Below, piece after piece: positions 26,848 to 39,920 of a stretch of DNA of 64,000 nucleotides (position 1 is its first letter; every line of letters starts with the position of its first letter). Below the pieces are notes generated by a model. It was not told the DNA's origin. It worked only from the letters and a program-made list of their open reading frames with translations, and searched no databases. Location of the stretch: the NCBI RefSeq assembly GCF_000524195.1, contig NW_020170393.1:1461914-1525913 (forward strand), written 5' to 3'. Source of the DNA: Echinococcus granulosus. Lineage: Eukaryota; Platyhelminthes; Cestoda; Cyclophyllidea; Taeniidae. Made by a program: the position numbers and the translations under genes.

Positions 26848-27676
26848 TGCGAGCTGAGGGGTCGTACTACCGCAGAATCTCTAATTGCTCCTCACTTATG
26901 GGACTGTAAATGTGTGCTTGCATTGCGGTTTGTGTGGATATTGTTGTGGAGGCTAATACACAAGTGAAATATTAACCAACCGAAGGACCATTTAAAGCAT
27001 GGAAGACTTCCCGGTTTTCCATGGGTCAGCATCCATACCACAGCAAGTGGTAAGAACACGTTCCCTGCTGTAAGTGCATCATCAGCCAGGGTTAGAAACG
27101 AGGCAAGAAGAAGATGTTATGATTTTTTTGCTTGTTTTAAATTTACTACAGCCTAAGCAAAGTTCCAGAGTTCCAAGTTTTATAATGCAAGCCATTTTTT
27201 ATGGGCTGTACTAGATGCGAATATTTACTTGCCAAAATTTGCTGACGGCAAAGTATTTCCCCCTTAAAAATTCCATTGTGTGTCTTCGCATCACAGATTA
27301 GTGGGTTTTGTGTATATGATAGACCAGGTTGGGGATGAATGGTGATGTGCATTCTTACAACACAACAATGCAATTTGCAGAAGAGGCGCGAGAAAGGGAA
27401 TATCCCACCATGCAGCAGGGACATGTCAAAAATCTATGCAAGGAAGAGGCGGATCAAAATACAGGAAGTTAATAGCTATAGACAGTTTGGAGGCACTTTT
27501 AGAACAATTCATCAAAATTAAACCTTTCTTAAATTGTAATTTGATCTTATGCTAATCTCATTAAAAGAGAGGCATCTATAGATTTAGGAGAGTAGTCTTA
27601 GGGATATGTTACTGTAGACTGTATAAACTTAGCCGTGGTTAATAATTTGTAAGCATATTTAGATTGCAAATCAAAA

Positions 27677-27769
27677 AAGGAGGAGTCAAGTTCATACTAA
27701 GTAGGTATATGCCCCTCCTCTTAGTGGTAAATTGAGGAGGGCTTCACTACTAATTAATTACTTAGTAGT
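27677..27769. repeat. Cluster of short inverted repeats
   Basis: CCTCCTC (near 27715) pairs with GAGGAGG (near 27734) across a 13-base loop. An 8-base perfect stem, ACTACTAA at 27746-27753 with TTAGTAGT at 27762-27769, lies just after. GGAGGAG near 27678 could compete for the first arm. They could form alternative hairpins; function unknown. Confidence 0.5.
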
Positions 27770-28843
27770 ATCTCCACATCTACCCAGTTGCATTTTAGCC
27801 ACTTATACATACGTAGGCAGTAGCAAAACTGCATTAAATTTTAAAACGTAGAATCGGATACCTTACACCTTTGTTTAAAAGACGCAGGGATGAGGTGTCA
27901 TTTAAAGCATTGCTTTATTAACCACAGACCATTAAAAAATCACTTCGAATTGTTAGCATAAATGTTTAATTAAATTCTGCTTTTAACTAGATGGGAGTTA
28001 ACTTCAAACCACTCAGTGTTTGACAAAGTAAAAGTTATCGGTTTAAAGCGCTACGTAGACCCCACCACAAATGAAAATTTTTGCTGCAAATTGGAGGATA
28101 TCAACAAATCCGCCGTTTAATTAGCCTCTTGGAGACCGCTAATTATTTTTTTTGGCTGAAGTGTTGCCCGCTCACGAGGTTTGTAAGACCACTTTCGTGC
28201 AAAATGAGCATGAACGCATGGAAAACAGAGAGAGAACTTAAGATTTTACAATAAGGTCCTCTCTGAGATAGCGAAAATTGACTTAAGCCACTCATCTGAA
28301 TGATCATTAAGTATTATAAGTTCATGCGGACGATTCTAAGTAGATGACATCTAAATTATTAACACAAAGCAAAGTAAAGATGGAAAAGTTAAAGAGAAGC
28401 TGGTGAATGATGAAGCCAGTTTCCATTGGGAGTCTAATCACATTAGGTTTTCATATTTTTTATGGTTAAATTTTCTTACTGCTTTGTTACTTTTCTAGGT
28501 ACTTGACATAGCATTTTGTTTTCCCTCACGCAACTCTCCTGTCACCCGGCCAAGTAAAGCTAGCTCATCTTGAGTCAACTACACGAGCGGCGGTGACATT
28601 TTGACAACCTTGGTGCCAACGTATCTCATAGTTAACTATTCTAAGTATTTTGATGTTTTCTTTTGCTAACCTTTGTGAATTTTGGACCACAGAAGAGCTG
28701 GTTCATAAGCACATACAGTTAGAAGGATTTTGTGCCATTTTAAGCTTGTTGGCAAAGTCCAAAGGCAGAATCTAATCAATTTGAATAAATAAAAGATGCG
28801 TTTCGCTCACGAGTGACACCATTTGGGAGGTGGAATTTCGAGC

Positions 28844-29050
28844 TTATAAAAATTTGTCTGGAGTGAAAATTTGGATGCATATAATGGAAGTTTTCTCCAA
28901 AATAAAGCGACTTGGGAAATAAAAAATGCCCCGCGTATTGTTGATTCCAATTAGCGCTGCTACGGATTCCCCACGTGTTTGGTACTTTTCCATGCGGTAG
29001 TCGTCTAGCACATCAGCTATTGCTTTCGTCAATCGAGTTGCTTCATGCAA
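28844..29050 (-). pseudogene. Decayed coding-like segment shared by R2, R4 and R5
   Basis: The frame contains TKAIADVLDDYRMEKYQT and AALIGIN. R5 at 54155-54255 (+) reads RKAIDDVPDDLNKVKYRT and AALSGINK, and goes on to SSIIAQVTLFG before a stop. R4 at about 45940-46055 reads FIAQITLF in the equivalent place with many changes. The first tandem copy in R5 (about 52990-53110) keeps VVDDVLHDF. DNA similarity alone would make all frames look alike, so coding ancestry is only suggested. No family recognised. Confidence 0.3.
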
Positions 29051-29144
29051 GCTTCAGACTGTTCACTCTAATGTGTTAGCATGGTATGCAAAGAGCTTTT
29101 CTTCAATAAAACCAGCCTCCATATTTCAGTAACTACAATTAAAT

Positions 29145-29158
29145 GGGGGGGGGGGGGG
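29145..29158 (+). repeat. Poly(G) tract, 14 bases
   Basis: Fourteen consecutive G, very unusual in this AT-rich context. It lies at the edge of a conserved part of R2 and has no counterpart in R4 or R5, so it arose after the duplication. Confidence 0.9.
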
Positions 29159-32100
29159 AGAAGTGGAGAGGTAATCTTACTTAAGTTGGGAAATTCCATC
29201 CTACTTTGAGGGGGATGAAGATGTTTCGTCAGTGAACCTTCCATGGGTAAAGGATGTGTTTATGGAGAAAAGGTAAATTGCCATGCTCCGCATAAAAGCT
29301 GTGCATGAAAAGTCCCCAAATGTTTTACTGTTCCACCGCTGGAATAACGCACCATCCACCTTCAGCTTCGTAAATGTTTTTCTCTTTCATTTCTTTCTTA
29401 CTAAATTCTGTGATGTAATAGACTTCTAAGACCCATAAATCACATTGGAGGGAAGTTGACATCTCAATTATGGGTCAAAAGTTAACCTCAGGTCTGGACA
29501 AACCTCACAGTGGAGGAAACATTGCGATTTGAACACGCTTTTGCTACTATTGTAGTGAAAGAAGGAGGAAAATAGTTCCTACAGAATACCTATTTGAAAA
29601 AGGTGAATCACTTGGAGTGTATAAATAGTTCGCTCCAAATTCAGATCTGCACTAGCAATTTTGCCTTGAAAAATGTAAAATCGTAGTGCAAGTGATCCAA
29701 AATGAAGGCGCTCCTATTCTTCCTCAACATGAGCACAGTGGCGCAGAATGCGGTCTGTTGGTTCCCGAAAAGGGAACACTTTGCCCCAAATCAGAGTTAG
29801 CCAGACCCATTGGCGGTGGTTTGGAGATTTAGCATTGATGGATGGGCCTTCGCTATGTAATCAGTATCTACTATGGAGTTGTCCCTACTGAAAGAAACAT
29901 AATTACTTTACATGAAACACAATAAATGACACGTGCCCTAATGCAACATTCCAGCTGTCTTGTCACACCTATTCATTGCTGCTGAAGCATGGATACATTT
30001 TGCTTTAGGTTGCAACTTTCTCAAGAAGCTGATCCTGTTATACTGCTGCCTATGCGGCACGTCTCAGGTTCAATCTTTTTACAACAATGCCTGCCCAAAA
30101 GACCCAATTTAAAAGGCGGCATTTTTACTGCTTAAAGTTCACCTTCGCGGTATCTTACTATGCATTACATCTGATGGGTCTGACGTCTTTCCGGCAATGA
30201 AAGCCGCTCTAGGGTTATTTGATGAGTTTGATTGGACCAGTGGCTCTTAATGTAGGTTTGGCCCATTTAGGCGGTTATCATAGAGACGATGAGTTGGTGA
30301 GAGTTGTGAGATGTCATTTATCTGGGCGCTTTTTACATTTGACGTCTATTCAATAGATTTCACCGCTATGAAAAGGCTACAGGTTACAAAAGAATGAAGG
30401 AGTGGAATGAAATAATGGATAAAATCGTTACTTAACTTTGTTAGGTATGGTAACCATTGTTAAAACTGAGCTGTTGCTTACCAACCATGGATTAGCTTGG
30501 CCTTTTACAACAAGACCATGCACTTTAATGACCCTTTTCAGACTACGGCTAAAGGTAAATAAGGGGTTTTATTATTTGACCTTTCCATTTGACCGCGCAC
30601 AAAAGAAGTTCTAACTTCCGTCCTAACTATCTTGAATAGAAGATTTACATAAGTTGAGATTATGCATAGGCAAAATTCCTAGGTCAAAGTGACCATTAAT
30701 GTTTATGCCCTACTATTAGCCGAAGGCGTTAAACAATCAAGTCTTTAAATATCCTTATTTGACTTATTAAAAATACTCGGCAGAAGCTCGCTTTTATTAA
30801 ACCTGACAACATACTGACATTCGAAAAAACCTGTCCACCTTAGATTTGTCAATAGGGCACGAGGTCAGCAGGCCAAAGTTGACTACAAATAGTAGCGGGA
30901 AAGTAAGATTATTTAAATTTTACATTCATGCCTCGAACTTTATTCAACTTATGTGACTTTAAACAGGCTCGAATCTGATTTCCACAGGGAGTAAATAACT
31001 TTGCTTATCGTTATTTAATCAACGTCACATGCTGTTCTAGGTATCGCCACCACCATTGAGACGTTTGAAGTCAACAACCCTCTAAGAGCACAATTGACTG
31101 GAAAAGCAGACCGCATTCCCCATCATTAAGTGCGTCGCACTACCACCATGACTGCGGCAATGTTTATTTTAGCCCATCACTGTAGCAATGTAATTATCTG
31201 GTGGCTGGTTGGCTACTCTCCCACAACCTAAGCAGTAGATCCTTTTGTAAACCCCAGCTCCACCTACACGCTCATTGGCATCGCATTAGACTGTTTGATC
31301 GCCCCGGAAGCAGTCTAGGCAGCAGTGGACGGGTGGCTTTGAAAATACGTCCACTATCGCAAGGTAAATACATTAGTCCAACCTCGCCATTCATTTCTCA
31401 ACCTCTTGACTAACCACCCTGGCCGACAAAGTATTTTTGGACTATGATACACCTGGGAGGATGCAGTCCCTCCATTCCTTCCCTCCTCCCAAAATAGATA
31501 TATTTCAAGCCCGAAGTAGGAGTGATGAGTGCCTGGAGTTCCAGCACTAAAATGAAAATCGGCTAGGCGGTTAGTTGAATTTTATCAGTCGAATTCTTTT
31601 TAATGGAACTGAGAATAAACCAATACAAACAACGGCTTTCGTTCATGCTCTTTCATTATAGGGTATGCATTCTTAATGCTACCAATTTCAACTGCGGGGA
31701 AAAGTAGTTCCCTAACCTAAAATGCTATTTGGGTAATTTTCTACAGAAACGGCCGCCGTTGAGGTGATAGTGATAAGTGCCTTTCGATTAAGTTGACCTC
31801 TGGGGTCTGATGAATAGGACTACTGTGTAATTTTAGGTGGTCGTTTGATAAGGAGTGCCATTCTCTAGGCGTGCACTGAATTTCAGAGTTTGACAAACGA
31901 TTGGGATGCTGTGATATTGTGCAAGCACATTTATTCTAGCATTATGATCCGGAACTTTAGATACACATTTGACATAACAGACTGCGGAGCTCCTGTAGGC
32001 GAAAGTACAACCCGCAACTACCTAACTTGACATGCTTTAACAGGAAGTGCTATTATGTTCGGGAAAAAGTTGTGCAGAAGTAATTTATGATTCCATGTGA

Positions 32101-33060
32101 TTTATGCCCTAGCAACTTTTAAGGTATAAATGTACTTTCTTCCAACTGCCGTCTTGCAGCGTTATGACAATAGAGAAATCTTCCTCACAATAGTGCACTT
32201 TTCAGTGCAAATACCTTCAACTCTCCATGGTTTTAAACATAATCCTCCCCATATAATATATTAAATGGAAATGGAAAAGGAGAATGTAGTTTTCAGAAGC
32301 ATAAGTTGGTTCAAACTGTTGCTGTGCTGCTGCACAGGTAACAGTTTTGGAGTACAGCATAAACAAATAAATCTCTCGGTTGACATTTGGCCTTAGAATA
32401 AGCTAGAGATTTTTGACCACTTGATAGATCGCCTTCCAAAGAACTTAGGTCAGTGCAGACTCGGCAGTATTTTAGTGCACTGATGCAGCTTTCTTTCTTT
32501 TCTCCTTATCATCTTCACAAATCCCTCAATGGATTGAGCGACGTAGACGTTTTGATAGTCCCACTGCATTGAGATTTGGGGGGTACAAACCACAAAAAAC
32601 AGAAACACAAATAAGTATGACCGTTTGATTAGAACGCACGTTTTAAACCTGCCTTGCAACTGGCTTCTTTCGCTTTGGTCTCGACGGACCGGCGCAAAGC
32701 ACATGTGCTTGTTGGGTGGAGCAGAGACAGGTGCCCCACTGGTGGCCCCAGTTCAAGGCTACCCACCATCAAAAGTCCCATAAAATTTTGTGCATTACAC
32801 AAATTGTTTTCTATTTCAAACAGATAATAATGAAACACCTCAAAATACAGCTAGGGCTTGGGGTCCCAATTGACAAGAGATTTTGTGGCAAAATTTTGAA
32901 AGCTTTGAAACTACGTATGAAAAGTTATCCCAGTGAATATCTTAAAGCCATTTTGAGAGAGCTTAAGCTCAAAGAATAAAAAGAAGTATGAATGATTTGG
33001 AGAGGGTAAATAGAAGAGTCTCGTTTGCAAACTGCAGAGCAGTTGCTTAATTCTAACTAC

Positions 33061-33799
33061 GGATGATATCTGGGACAGCCTATGCAAGCAAATCGTCTTC
33101 ATCAATGTTGCCAAAGAATTTTCTGTTGTCTAATTATAAACACACCATTAGCGACGATTTTCTACCATAATTTAACCACAGGCAAACCCCGTAGAAATGA
33201 CCTTTGTTTTACTTTCCCTAAATCAGTATATTCCTGCGGATCCGAATTACAACTTTGAGGGCAGTAGAACCTCAAGGATAGCCCAGGACCTCATAGAGTA
33301 AGTAAACTCTCGAAACTCGCTATACTCATTTGTTGCAAGCAAAATCATGGTACAACTAACCGTTCTGATGCTTTCTTAGGTCTAAAATCCATCTACACCG
33401 ATAAGATAGCATTGCAAGTGAATCACGCCATAAGAAAGCATGTCAATGGTAGATTTTGTAGCATTCCGATCATATAACTTTCCTGTGTCGAAGCTTTCCC
33501 AAGAAGAATTTTAGGTGCAATGAATGGTTGCTATTTCTGAGCGCGCTGTTGAAGTTGTGATTAGTTCCTGCGATAAAGAGACGCAGTTGAGCCATCTCTA
33601 GTCCACTTTGGATTGAAAGTGCAAACCAGGAAACCATTTTCTGAAGATTCGCCTGATTTACCACTTATTATCGCATGCTTGAAAGTTCTTGAATCTCAAT
33701 GCTGGAGAAGCTATCGCCATACCTCACTTTGATTACTAAACATAATTAAATTAAACCATATTCTTTGAAAGCGAAGGAGGAGAAATATTTTGAATGATT
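33061..33799. other. No supported gene
   Basis: AT-rich spacer after R2. No convincing similarity to the sequence just upstream of R4, so the inverted homology appears to stop near 33060. No gene recognised. Confidence 0.4.
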
Positions 33800-33930
33800 T
33801 ACTCTTTATTTTGGTTGCGGGCAGCATAGGGCAAGGCCATTGTCTCTCTTCTAGCCTCATGGACTCTGGACCATGCCACTGACCCCCTTAGTCCTTCTAC
33901 ATATCGGTAATGAGGCCGAACAAAGTCATT
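33800..33930 (+). repeat. E repeat
   Basis: GGACTCTGGACCATGCC followed by CCTTCTACATATCGGTAATG matches the order at 17250-17300. It is in + orientation although it lies next to the reversed unit R2. Confidence 0.5.
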
Positions 33931-35005
33931 CCAATGTGAGTTAGTAGCTCACAAGTTAGTAATGCTTTGACAGGCCATTAGCACTACAACTTAGATGCCT
34001 TATTTCCTCAACCATACAAATTATTTGAAAGTACAATTACCTTTAGACGCAAGTGACATCTCACATCTACCTTAGTGCTTACAAATTGACCTATCCCATT
34101 GTGAGATCCTGATGTAACCAACTGTTGTCCAGTGGCAAAGTGGCTTTATAAAATGCAATAGAAAGCAGATTTCCCAAAGCAGCCTATTCGCCTTCCTCCA
34201 TAATATTTTACCATTTCATTAAGGCAACTTCGTGTAACTCTAAGGACGGACCTATGTGCCCCCACTTTAGCGTCTAGTTGGGTCTAAAAGACGGAAAAAT
34301 AGAACAAAGTTAAAAAGCCTGTTTGAATATGTAGATTGGAATTTAGGAAGCAATGCAGATCCCCACTTCCTTATGATTCATAAATTGGTCGTACCTAAAT
34401 CGTGACTAAAAATTCTCATTTTTATTTAAAAATGATAGAAAAAATAAGTTGCTACTGGTACTAAAAGTTACGATCCTTTCATGAAATACAATTAAACCTC
34501 GCATTCTAGTTCCCCTTTGTTTGCCTCCCTCAATCAACGGATTCAGGAGCCACTGCGGAGATCTAATGCGTGGCATTGTCATAAATCATCAACCATTCCT
34601 GGGAATGGAATTTCCAAGCAGCAATGGCGAAAGAGTAAATTGGCTTTGCAGCAATTAACAAATAAGAGCTTTCGAGCATCACCCAAAGAGTGATCTGCCT
34701 TTAGTTGGCATTGATTGATAACATAAACACAAATTTTTGCCATTTGGGTTTTAAAATAATGCCGTTAAATTACAATCACACGATATTTGGAATTTCCTAG
34801 AGGCCTTCATCGACTAAATTATGTCTGATCCAGGGATGGATACAATGTTTCCTCAAATTCGGTTTACCTTGATTTAGCTCAACACTTTACATAAAGTATT
34901 TGCTAAATGTGGATTTTTAAAGGAACCTAGCGTAATTCTCCATTTCTACACCCCATTAGTAGGCGACTCCTCGAAAGCTAACAACAGGTGGCTGAAATAT
35001 GAATT
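33931..35005. other. No supported gene
   Basis: AT-rich stretch without recognisable genes or repeats. Confidence 0.45.
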
Positions 35006-35212
35006 TCAACTGTTGATAGCTGCATTACGAAACCCCAAATCGGACCATTGTTGGACCTCGAGATCCTCTCTTGTGGATCTTCGCAGGTCAAGCTCTCCAT
35101 CATAATGCCTCTTCCTTGTATGGTTGTAGGGTTGTAGATGGTCTACGAAATCTGGATCGCCGCTGCCATCCATGAAGCTTACGGCAACTCCGTGAGAATA
35201 GAGTAAGGTGTC
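35006..35212 (-). CDS. Candidate terminal exon, unknown protein
   Basis: On the - strand an acceptor ACATCAG (AG at 35214-35213) is followed by 68 open codons and a TGA stop at 35008-35006; the exon starts in phase 0. It begins DTLLYSHGVAVSFMDGSG and continues with DPDFVDHLQPYNHT, charged residues (RKRHYDGELDLRRSTRED) and QQWSDLGFRN. Composition, the acidic/basic mix and locally raised GC look protein-coding and unlike the flanking DNA. It begins without a start codon, so it needs an upstream exon, which I could not locate. It lies outside the repeat copies. No family recognised. A solitary relic exon is the alternative. Confidence 0.4.
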   Translation of the reverse strand, partial: DTLLYSHGVAVSFMDGSGDPDFVDHLQPYNHTRKRHYDGELDLRRSTREDLEVQQWSDLGFRNAAINS

Positions 35213-35899
35213 CTGATGTAAAATAAAATGTCATCAATAAAAAGAGGGACTGAGAGAGCATTAATACGTTACGACAGGGTAATTTGTGATTGTGGGGTCA
35301 AAAAGTGAAGTGAATGTTAGTGAAGCGCCGAAGGAAAGAATAAATGAATGTGATAACCATGCAATGACTGATACATTGTTTAAAAGATATCACTGAGATA
35401 TATAGTTGCGCTAAATTGTCCGCTTTTGGCACGTACTTGCTAAAAGTGTGCAGCAAGAAATAATATTCCCTATTTTATCAAAGTGTAGGGTTAAGTAAAT
35501 TTAGAGAGTCCTTGCGTGATTTACTTGGGTAAGATTTCCTTCTTCAATGGAGGCGTGACATTTAATCTCCTGGCGAAATTAAAACGTCTTACTTCTAACA
35601 ACACTAAAACGTGGCATAATAAGGCGGCTGAAATACATTTAGACACTTCCTAATTAGGCAAAAATTGGCTTGATAATGGATACCCGAGGGTACTAAAGTG
35701 AATTTAATGCGCTGGAGGAGAAACGAATCCGTAGGGAGCATATTCGCTCTGGAAATGAGTTCCAAAACTTAAGTAGCATGCTTCAACAAATCTCATTTTT
35801 TTAACTTGTATGCTTTTCAAAATTTTTAGCTTGTTATAATTAACAGCTCATATTGTAAGCACCTTCCAAAATTTCTCTTAATTTTTTCCACCCAAGGGA
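35213..35899. other. No supported gene
   Basis: AT-rich sequence between the candidate exon and R3. I looked here for an upstream exon on the - strand and found none. Confidence 0.4.
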
Positions 35900-38220
35900 C
35901 TATAAAAATCTAACACGATGTACCAAACTGTCGTGCGTCAGCTAGAAAGAAGATGGAAAATAGTGTGCGACTCCACTCATGGAATCAAGATGCGTGTACT
36001 TCATGTCTGTCAATGGATGTACATTTCCTTCCACCTCCTGCTACCACTTGGGCCCAGGCTGAGCTGAATGTGACTATCGGAGGGGTGGTAAGTGTCCTAT
36101 GCACCAACGAATATGCATTACCCAAAAACCCCCTGAGCTTTACATCATCACTTATTAGGCATTAATGATTTGGAGAAATTTGGTACAATTGCCTGGAAGG
36201 ATGGCTCAAAACCTATCTCTCGGCCAGAGAGACAATGGAATATTTTGCATTTGCTTTACCGACATTATATAAGAGAAAAAACTTTTTACACTATAGACCC
36301 ATAAATGTTTAATTTTGTATTTTCAAAATTTAGAAAGCGGTATCCTATTTTAATATCTTTGCTAACATTAGTCAGTATTTATAGATTATTTGGGGTGTCT
36401 TTGCATTCACCAGTTACATGTGCCAGATGAAGGTGTGTAGAGACTTTAAATTAGGAGAGAGCTTTAAATCGCTACACATAGGAAGTGGAGGGTTTTGTCT
36501 GGCATCAAAGCCTAAATCAATTGCGCTTTATCAGTCAGTTTTATTATCACTATGGAGTCCTTCATAACCCTTAAACTAAAGTATAGCTCCTCGGGTCGTC
36601 TCTGAAGCTGTAATTAGACAAATCATTATGAAATGTGATTATTTCGTAAAATAGAGTTAGAAGCCACAAACATGGCTGATGGACTGCGCCGTCAAGATAA
36701 AAATAGAAACCACTTAGACTGACAAGCCCACCTGCATCAATTCACAGCATTGCGAAGGAGAGCCATCTGACTCTCAATGATTTATTTTAGGTTAAAATAG
36801 TAAATAGCAGTTACACATTTATCCACAAGGCGCCAACGACTGACATGGGATAAGTCTAGCAGGGGCTTCGGCAAAGCAGCATTCTCTTCCATCCTTGTAG
36901 CGTTAAACCTTAAACATCCTCGAAATTGTTGGATCTGGTAGTACTACCGTGTATAATTGCCTCTAGTTAATTAAGGCTTACTTTAGGCAGAAGTTGTAAA
37001 TTAATTTTCCACAATAAAAAGTGAGTCGCTAATTTGATGTGATTTACACTTTTAGAAAAAGGAATATGTACGGTTCCCCTACCTCCATTTTTTTTATTTC
37101 ACTCAGCTTTTAAATTCAGCGATGAATCAACTGCTGGCTCTTACATCACCCGTGACGAAATATTGTATGTAGTTTTCCGAAAATTAACTTCTCCTTCTTG
37201 CAAACACTGATTTTAGACGAGATAGTACCATCACATTTTTATGTGAAGTGGTATCCAAACAAGTAAGTGTGATTAACTATCCATTTGTGCGGAAGGTTTC
37301 ACCACCCTGAGAACAAATTAACCGAGATTCTGCATGACTTCAAATGCAAAGTGGGTGACGTCCTAAATTCTGATACAGGAACAACAAAGACTCACACAAT
37401 GCTTTGCGAAGTACCTTCTTTGACAATGCATTCACAGACGAAACTGACGGAATCAGGGATACTCAATGAGGGCCTTTTTTGATGTTCACGAGTGGGACTA
37501 AATCTGCTTCCTGGTTAATTATTTTTATGGTTGGTATTCCTTAAAGTTTTGTGGAATTGTGACAACGAGAGATAACTGTGTTTTTGATACAAAGCAGTCG
37601 ATGTTTGGGGTCACATGACAGATCAAAGCAACTAGCCATCTGTGTACATCATCTGCTGAGCTTCATTGAAATCCACTGCTAAACCCTTGTAATTCATTCC
37701 CATCATTAAGGAGGTCTGCATGCAAGGAAAGTATTTGCGGTGCTACAGGTCATCCGATAATGCACTAAATTCAAAATGCAAATTTGCCAGATCCGTAAAG
37801 AGATGTGCTCAATCGGCTGATCGCAGTCGGAATTATCTCTTCTCGTATAGTCGATACGGCACGGTCAAATAGGGTAGGTTACTCTGATTGCTGAGGGATG
37901 TGGACTCAGTTACTCAAGTTTACTACGACAGTTAAACGGTGTCAGCGTGTGCAGTGTGACCGCACATCTCTGAATCTGAACGTCAGTGACGGTGTCCACC
38001 GTGGTGGTTCGCGGCACATCCATAACACGACGATCATTTCTGTGAACCTCCATGAAATGTGTAAAACAGTAGATTAAAAGCGTCTGTAGAACTGGCGTGA
38101 GGCCCGTAGGTGATCACACCTATTGAGAACGAAGAGCAATTTGGAGGGGTTGGTTATGTTGCGTAGATAGGCTGACAGGGAGCAGAGGCGGGGGTGGGAG
38201 AGTAGTTTGATTGTCACACC
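35900..38220 (+). repeat. R3: long unit copy (3' part only)
   Basis: Matches R1 20350-23200 and R6 61960-59540 (reversed). Clear blocks are 35920-36080 (AAACTGTCGTGCGTCAGCTAG and on), 36880-36920 (TTCCATCCTTGTAGCGTTAAA, as at R1 21298), 37420-37520 (ACAATGCATTCACA, as at R1 21899), 37600-37760 and 37970-38060. The 5' half of the unit (the NRGL block and what precedes it) is missing. A 70-codon frame at 35953-36165 exists, but the matching frame is interrupted in R1. Confidence 0.75.
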
Positions 38221-39699
38221 AGGGTTCAACCATACCCCATAAATTATTTAACTGGTAAATAAATTTCACGAATCACCTAATTTCGTTGTTGTTGAGCTAC
38301 AAGTGGAATACTGTGAGTTTTCAGACTGGTCACTTTGCCTTGCTCTCGGAATCAGGTAATCCTAAGAGCAAGCATACACATCAGCAGTAACAGCCATTTA
38401 AAAGGCTCGCCTAATTTATGTCAACCAGGCTTAGCGGCAGTGTTGTAGTCACTCAGGCTGTGTTGACAAATTCAAATTTAAAGGACAACCAAGGTTGGTT
38501 GAGAAGGTTTCTTGTGACAAGGAGCAAGAGCTGCTGCCTTAGGCATGTAATGAAATGAGGGTAGGAGAAATTGTAGTTGAAGATGAATTCTGAAAAAGGA
38601 ACATTACCGATGAATAGCTTGCACAGCGGTTTTTCTTAGGAATATTAATTTGGAGAAAGTGGAAAATTGTTAGAAAATATGTCATGTTGACTGGGGTGCT
38701 TATAAACTTAATCACGAAAAAGGTAGAGTTATTTGCTCCAACTTAGCCTGTTGCTATTTCTAACCCAAAACTTGTGTCACTTATACGGTAATTAGGTTTT
38801 GACTACAGCGGTAGAAGATTCAGTGGATTTAGGCACTTATAAATGTCCAATCTAATAGTTTGATCAAACTGTCTTACAGGTTGACTTCCACCTGGAAGCA
38901 CTTTTTTAAATCGACTGCACAAAATATACCGCTGGTCTTCATCAATGCCATACAAAGACGAGGTCCTGCACTTGCAGACAGAAATAGCACTGAAATAGAG
39001 GAAGGTAGCATCTCAAGGAGGTCAAACCCGAGTGTCTGGGGAGGATTGTTTGAGGTTAAATACCAACAAAAGCTATGCAAGTTATTGCGTTGGTTTTAGA
39101 CGAAGAATGGCCTGGCTTTAGCACAAACAACTTCCCTCTCTTTTGATTTAAAATCTGATTACCATCTCCTAAGTCGGGAGAGGCACACAATATCAATAGT
39201 GATCCTTGGAATGTGATGTAGACGGATGAGAAGACATGACTTGTATATCACCGACTTTTATAATACTTGTTCCATCTACAATGAAGTTTACGGGACTCCT
39301 TTCCGAATGCAAAATGTTGGATCAGGTGTCAGATAGGGAGGATGGAATCACAAAATCAGCGTGATCGGCAACTAATGATAGTGGAATGGCAAAACCCTTC
39401 ATCGTCTCTGTCATGTGTAATGATTCCATGTCGGAATTCAAGAAAATATCAAATTAACTATATTATGAATCTATTTATCCACAGTTCGCAATGCATCTAC
39501 TTAATTAAATGGTCAACACCAATGCTGTTTCCCTAAGATATAGGGAGTGTATTGCATATTCCCACCTGATTCAATAAATAAATAAAAATACATTTACTAA
39601 ATATTTAATTGTTTTTTAAACTCTTTGTTTATTTTGGGCAGACAATTATGACTGGGAGGGATTGTTTGTGGCTAAATGCTGGCATAAGCTCGACTCTTT
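38221..39699. other. No supported gene; local duplicate
   Basis: 38860-39099 (+) is open for 79 codons and also open on the other strand. A piece near 39040-39070 (GGGGAGGATTGTTTGAGG) recurs at 39655-39690 (GGGAGGGATTGTTTGTGG), so this is likely another small repeat rather than a gene. Confidence 0.4.
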
Positions 39700-39920
39700 G
39701 TTTTCGTTTTGCAGGCCTTTAAGGCTCCACATAAGTGCATTCGCTGGACGCTATGCTCCCCTCCAAACACTCCAGTAGCCTTTCAACCCTTCTCTGCATC
39801 AGAAATATATATTCTTTTTTGTTTTTTTTTCTCCTTCTTCATTCAACTCCAGAAAAGACTCGAAGAACAGCAGCCACGTCACCAAGTGCGCTTTTACACA
39901 AAATCAAATCACGTTTCAGT
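39700..39920 (+). repeat. E repeat
   Basis: GCAGGCCTTTAAGGCTCC then CCTTTCAACCCTTCTCTGCATC, a T-rich run, and CTCCAGAAAAGACTCGAAGA, the E block order. The left part is diverged. Confidence 0.5.

Larger units (their letters stand above)
25210..33060 (-). repeat. R2: long unit copy, inverted partner of R4
   Basis: Read on the - strand from 33060 down to 25210, segments match R4 (42600-49900, +) and R5 in the same order. 33040-32010 matches 42610-43560, and 31207-31186 matches 43709-43730 exactly over 22 bases. 30290-30200 matches 44790-44880, 29900-29640 matches 45090-45290, 29510-29430 matches 45470-45545, 29030-28930 matches R5 54155-54255, and 26840-26500 matches R5 56345-56650. 26150-25980 matches R5 56960-57050 and R1 19380-19470, and 25690-25210 matches R4 and R6. 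Best stretches look 70-80% identical by eye. Reading frames are broken. No terminal repeats or transposase were seen. Confidence 0.8.

Noticed and set aside
32716..32979. 87-codon + frame similar to 42755-42994 (-)
   Set aside because: The similarity is explained by the R2/R4 inverted duplication; both strands show matching frames (32629-32838 - with 42797-43084 +), so neither is evidence for a gene.
38860..39099. 79-codon + frame with an apparent TTACAG acceptor
   Set aside because: The opposite strand is equally open and part of the segment recurs about 600 bases downstream (39655-39690), so it is better seen as a small local repeat.
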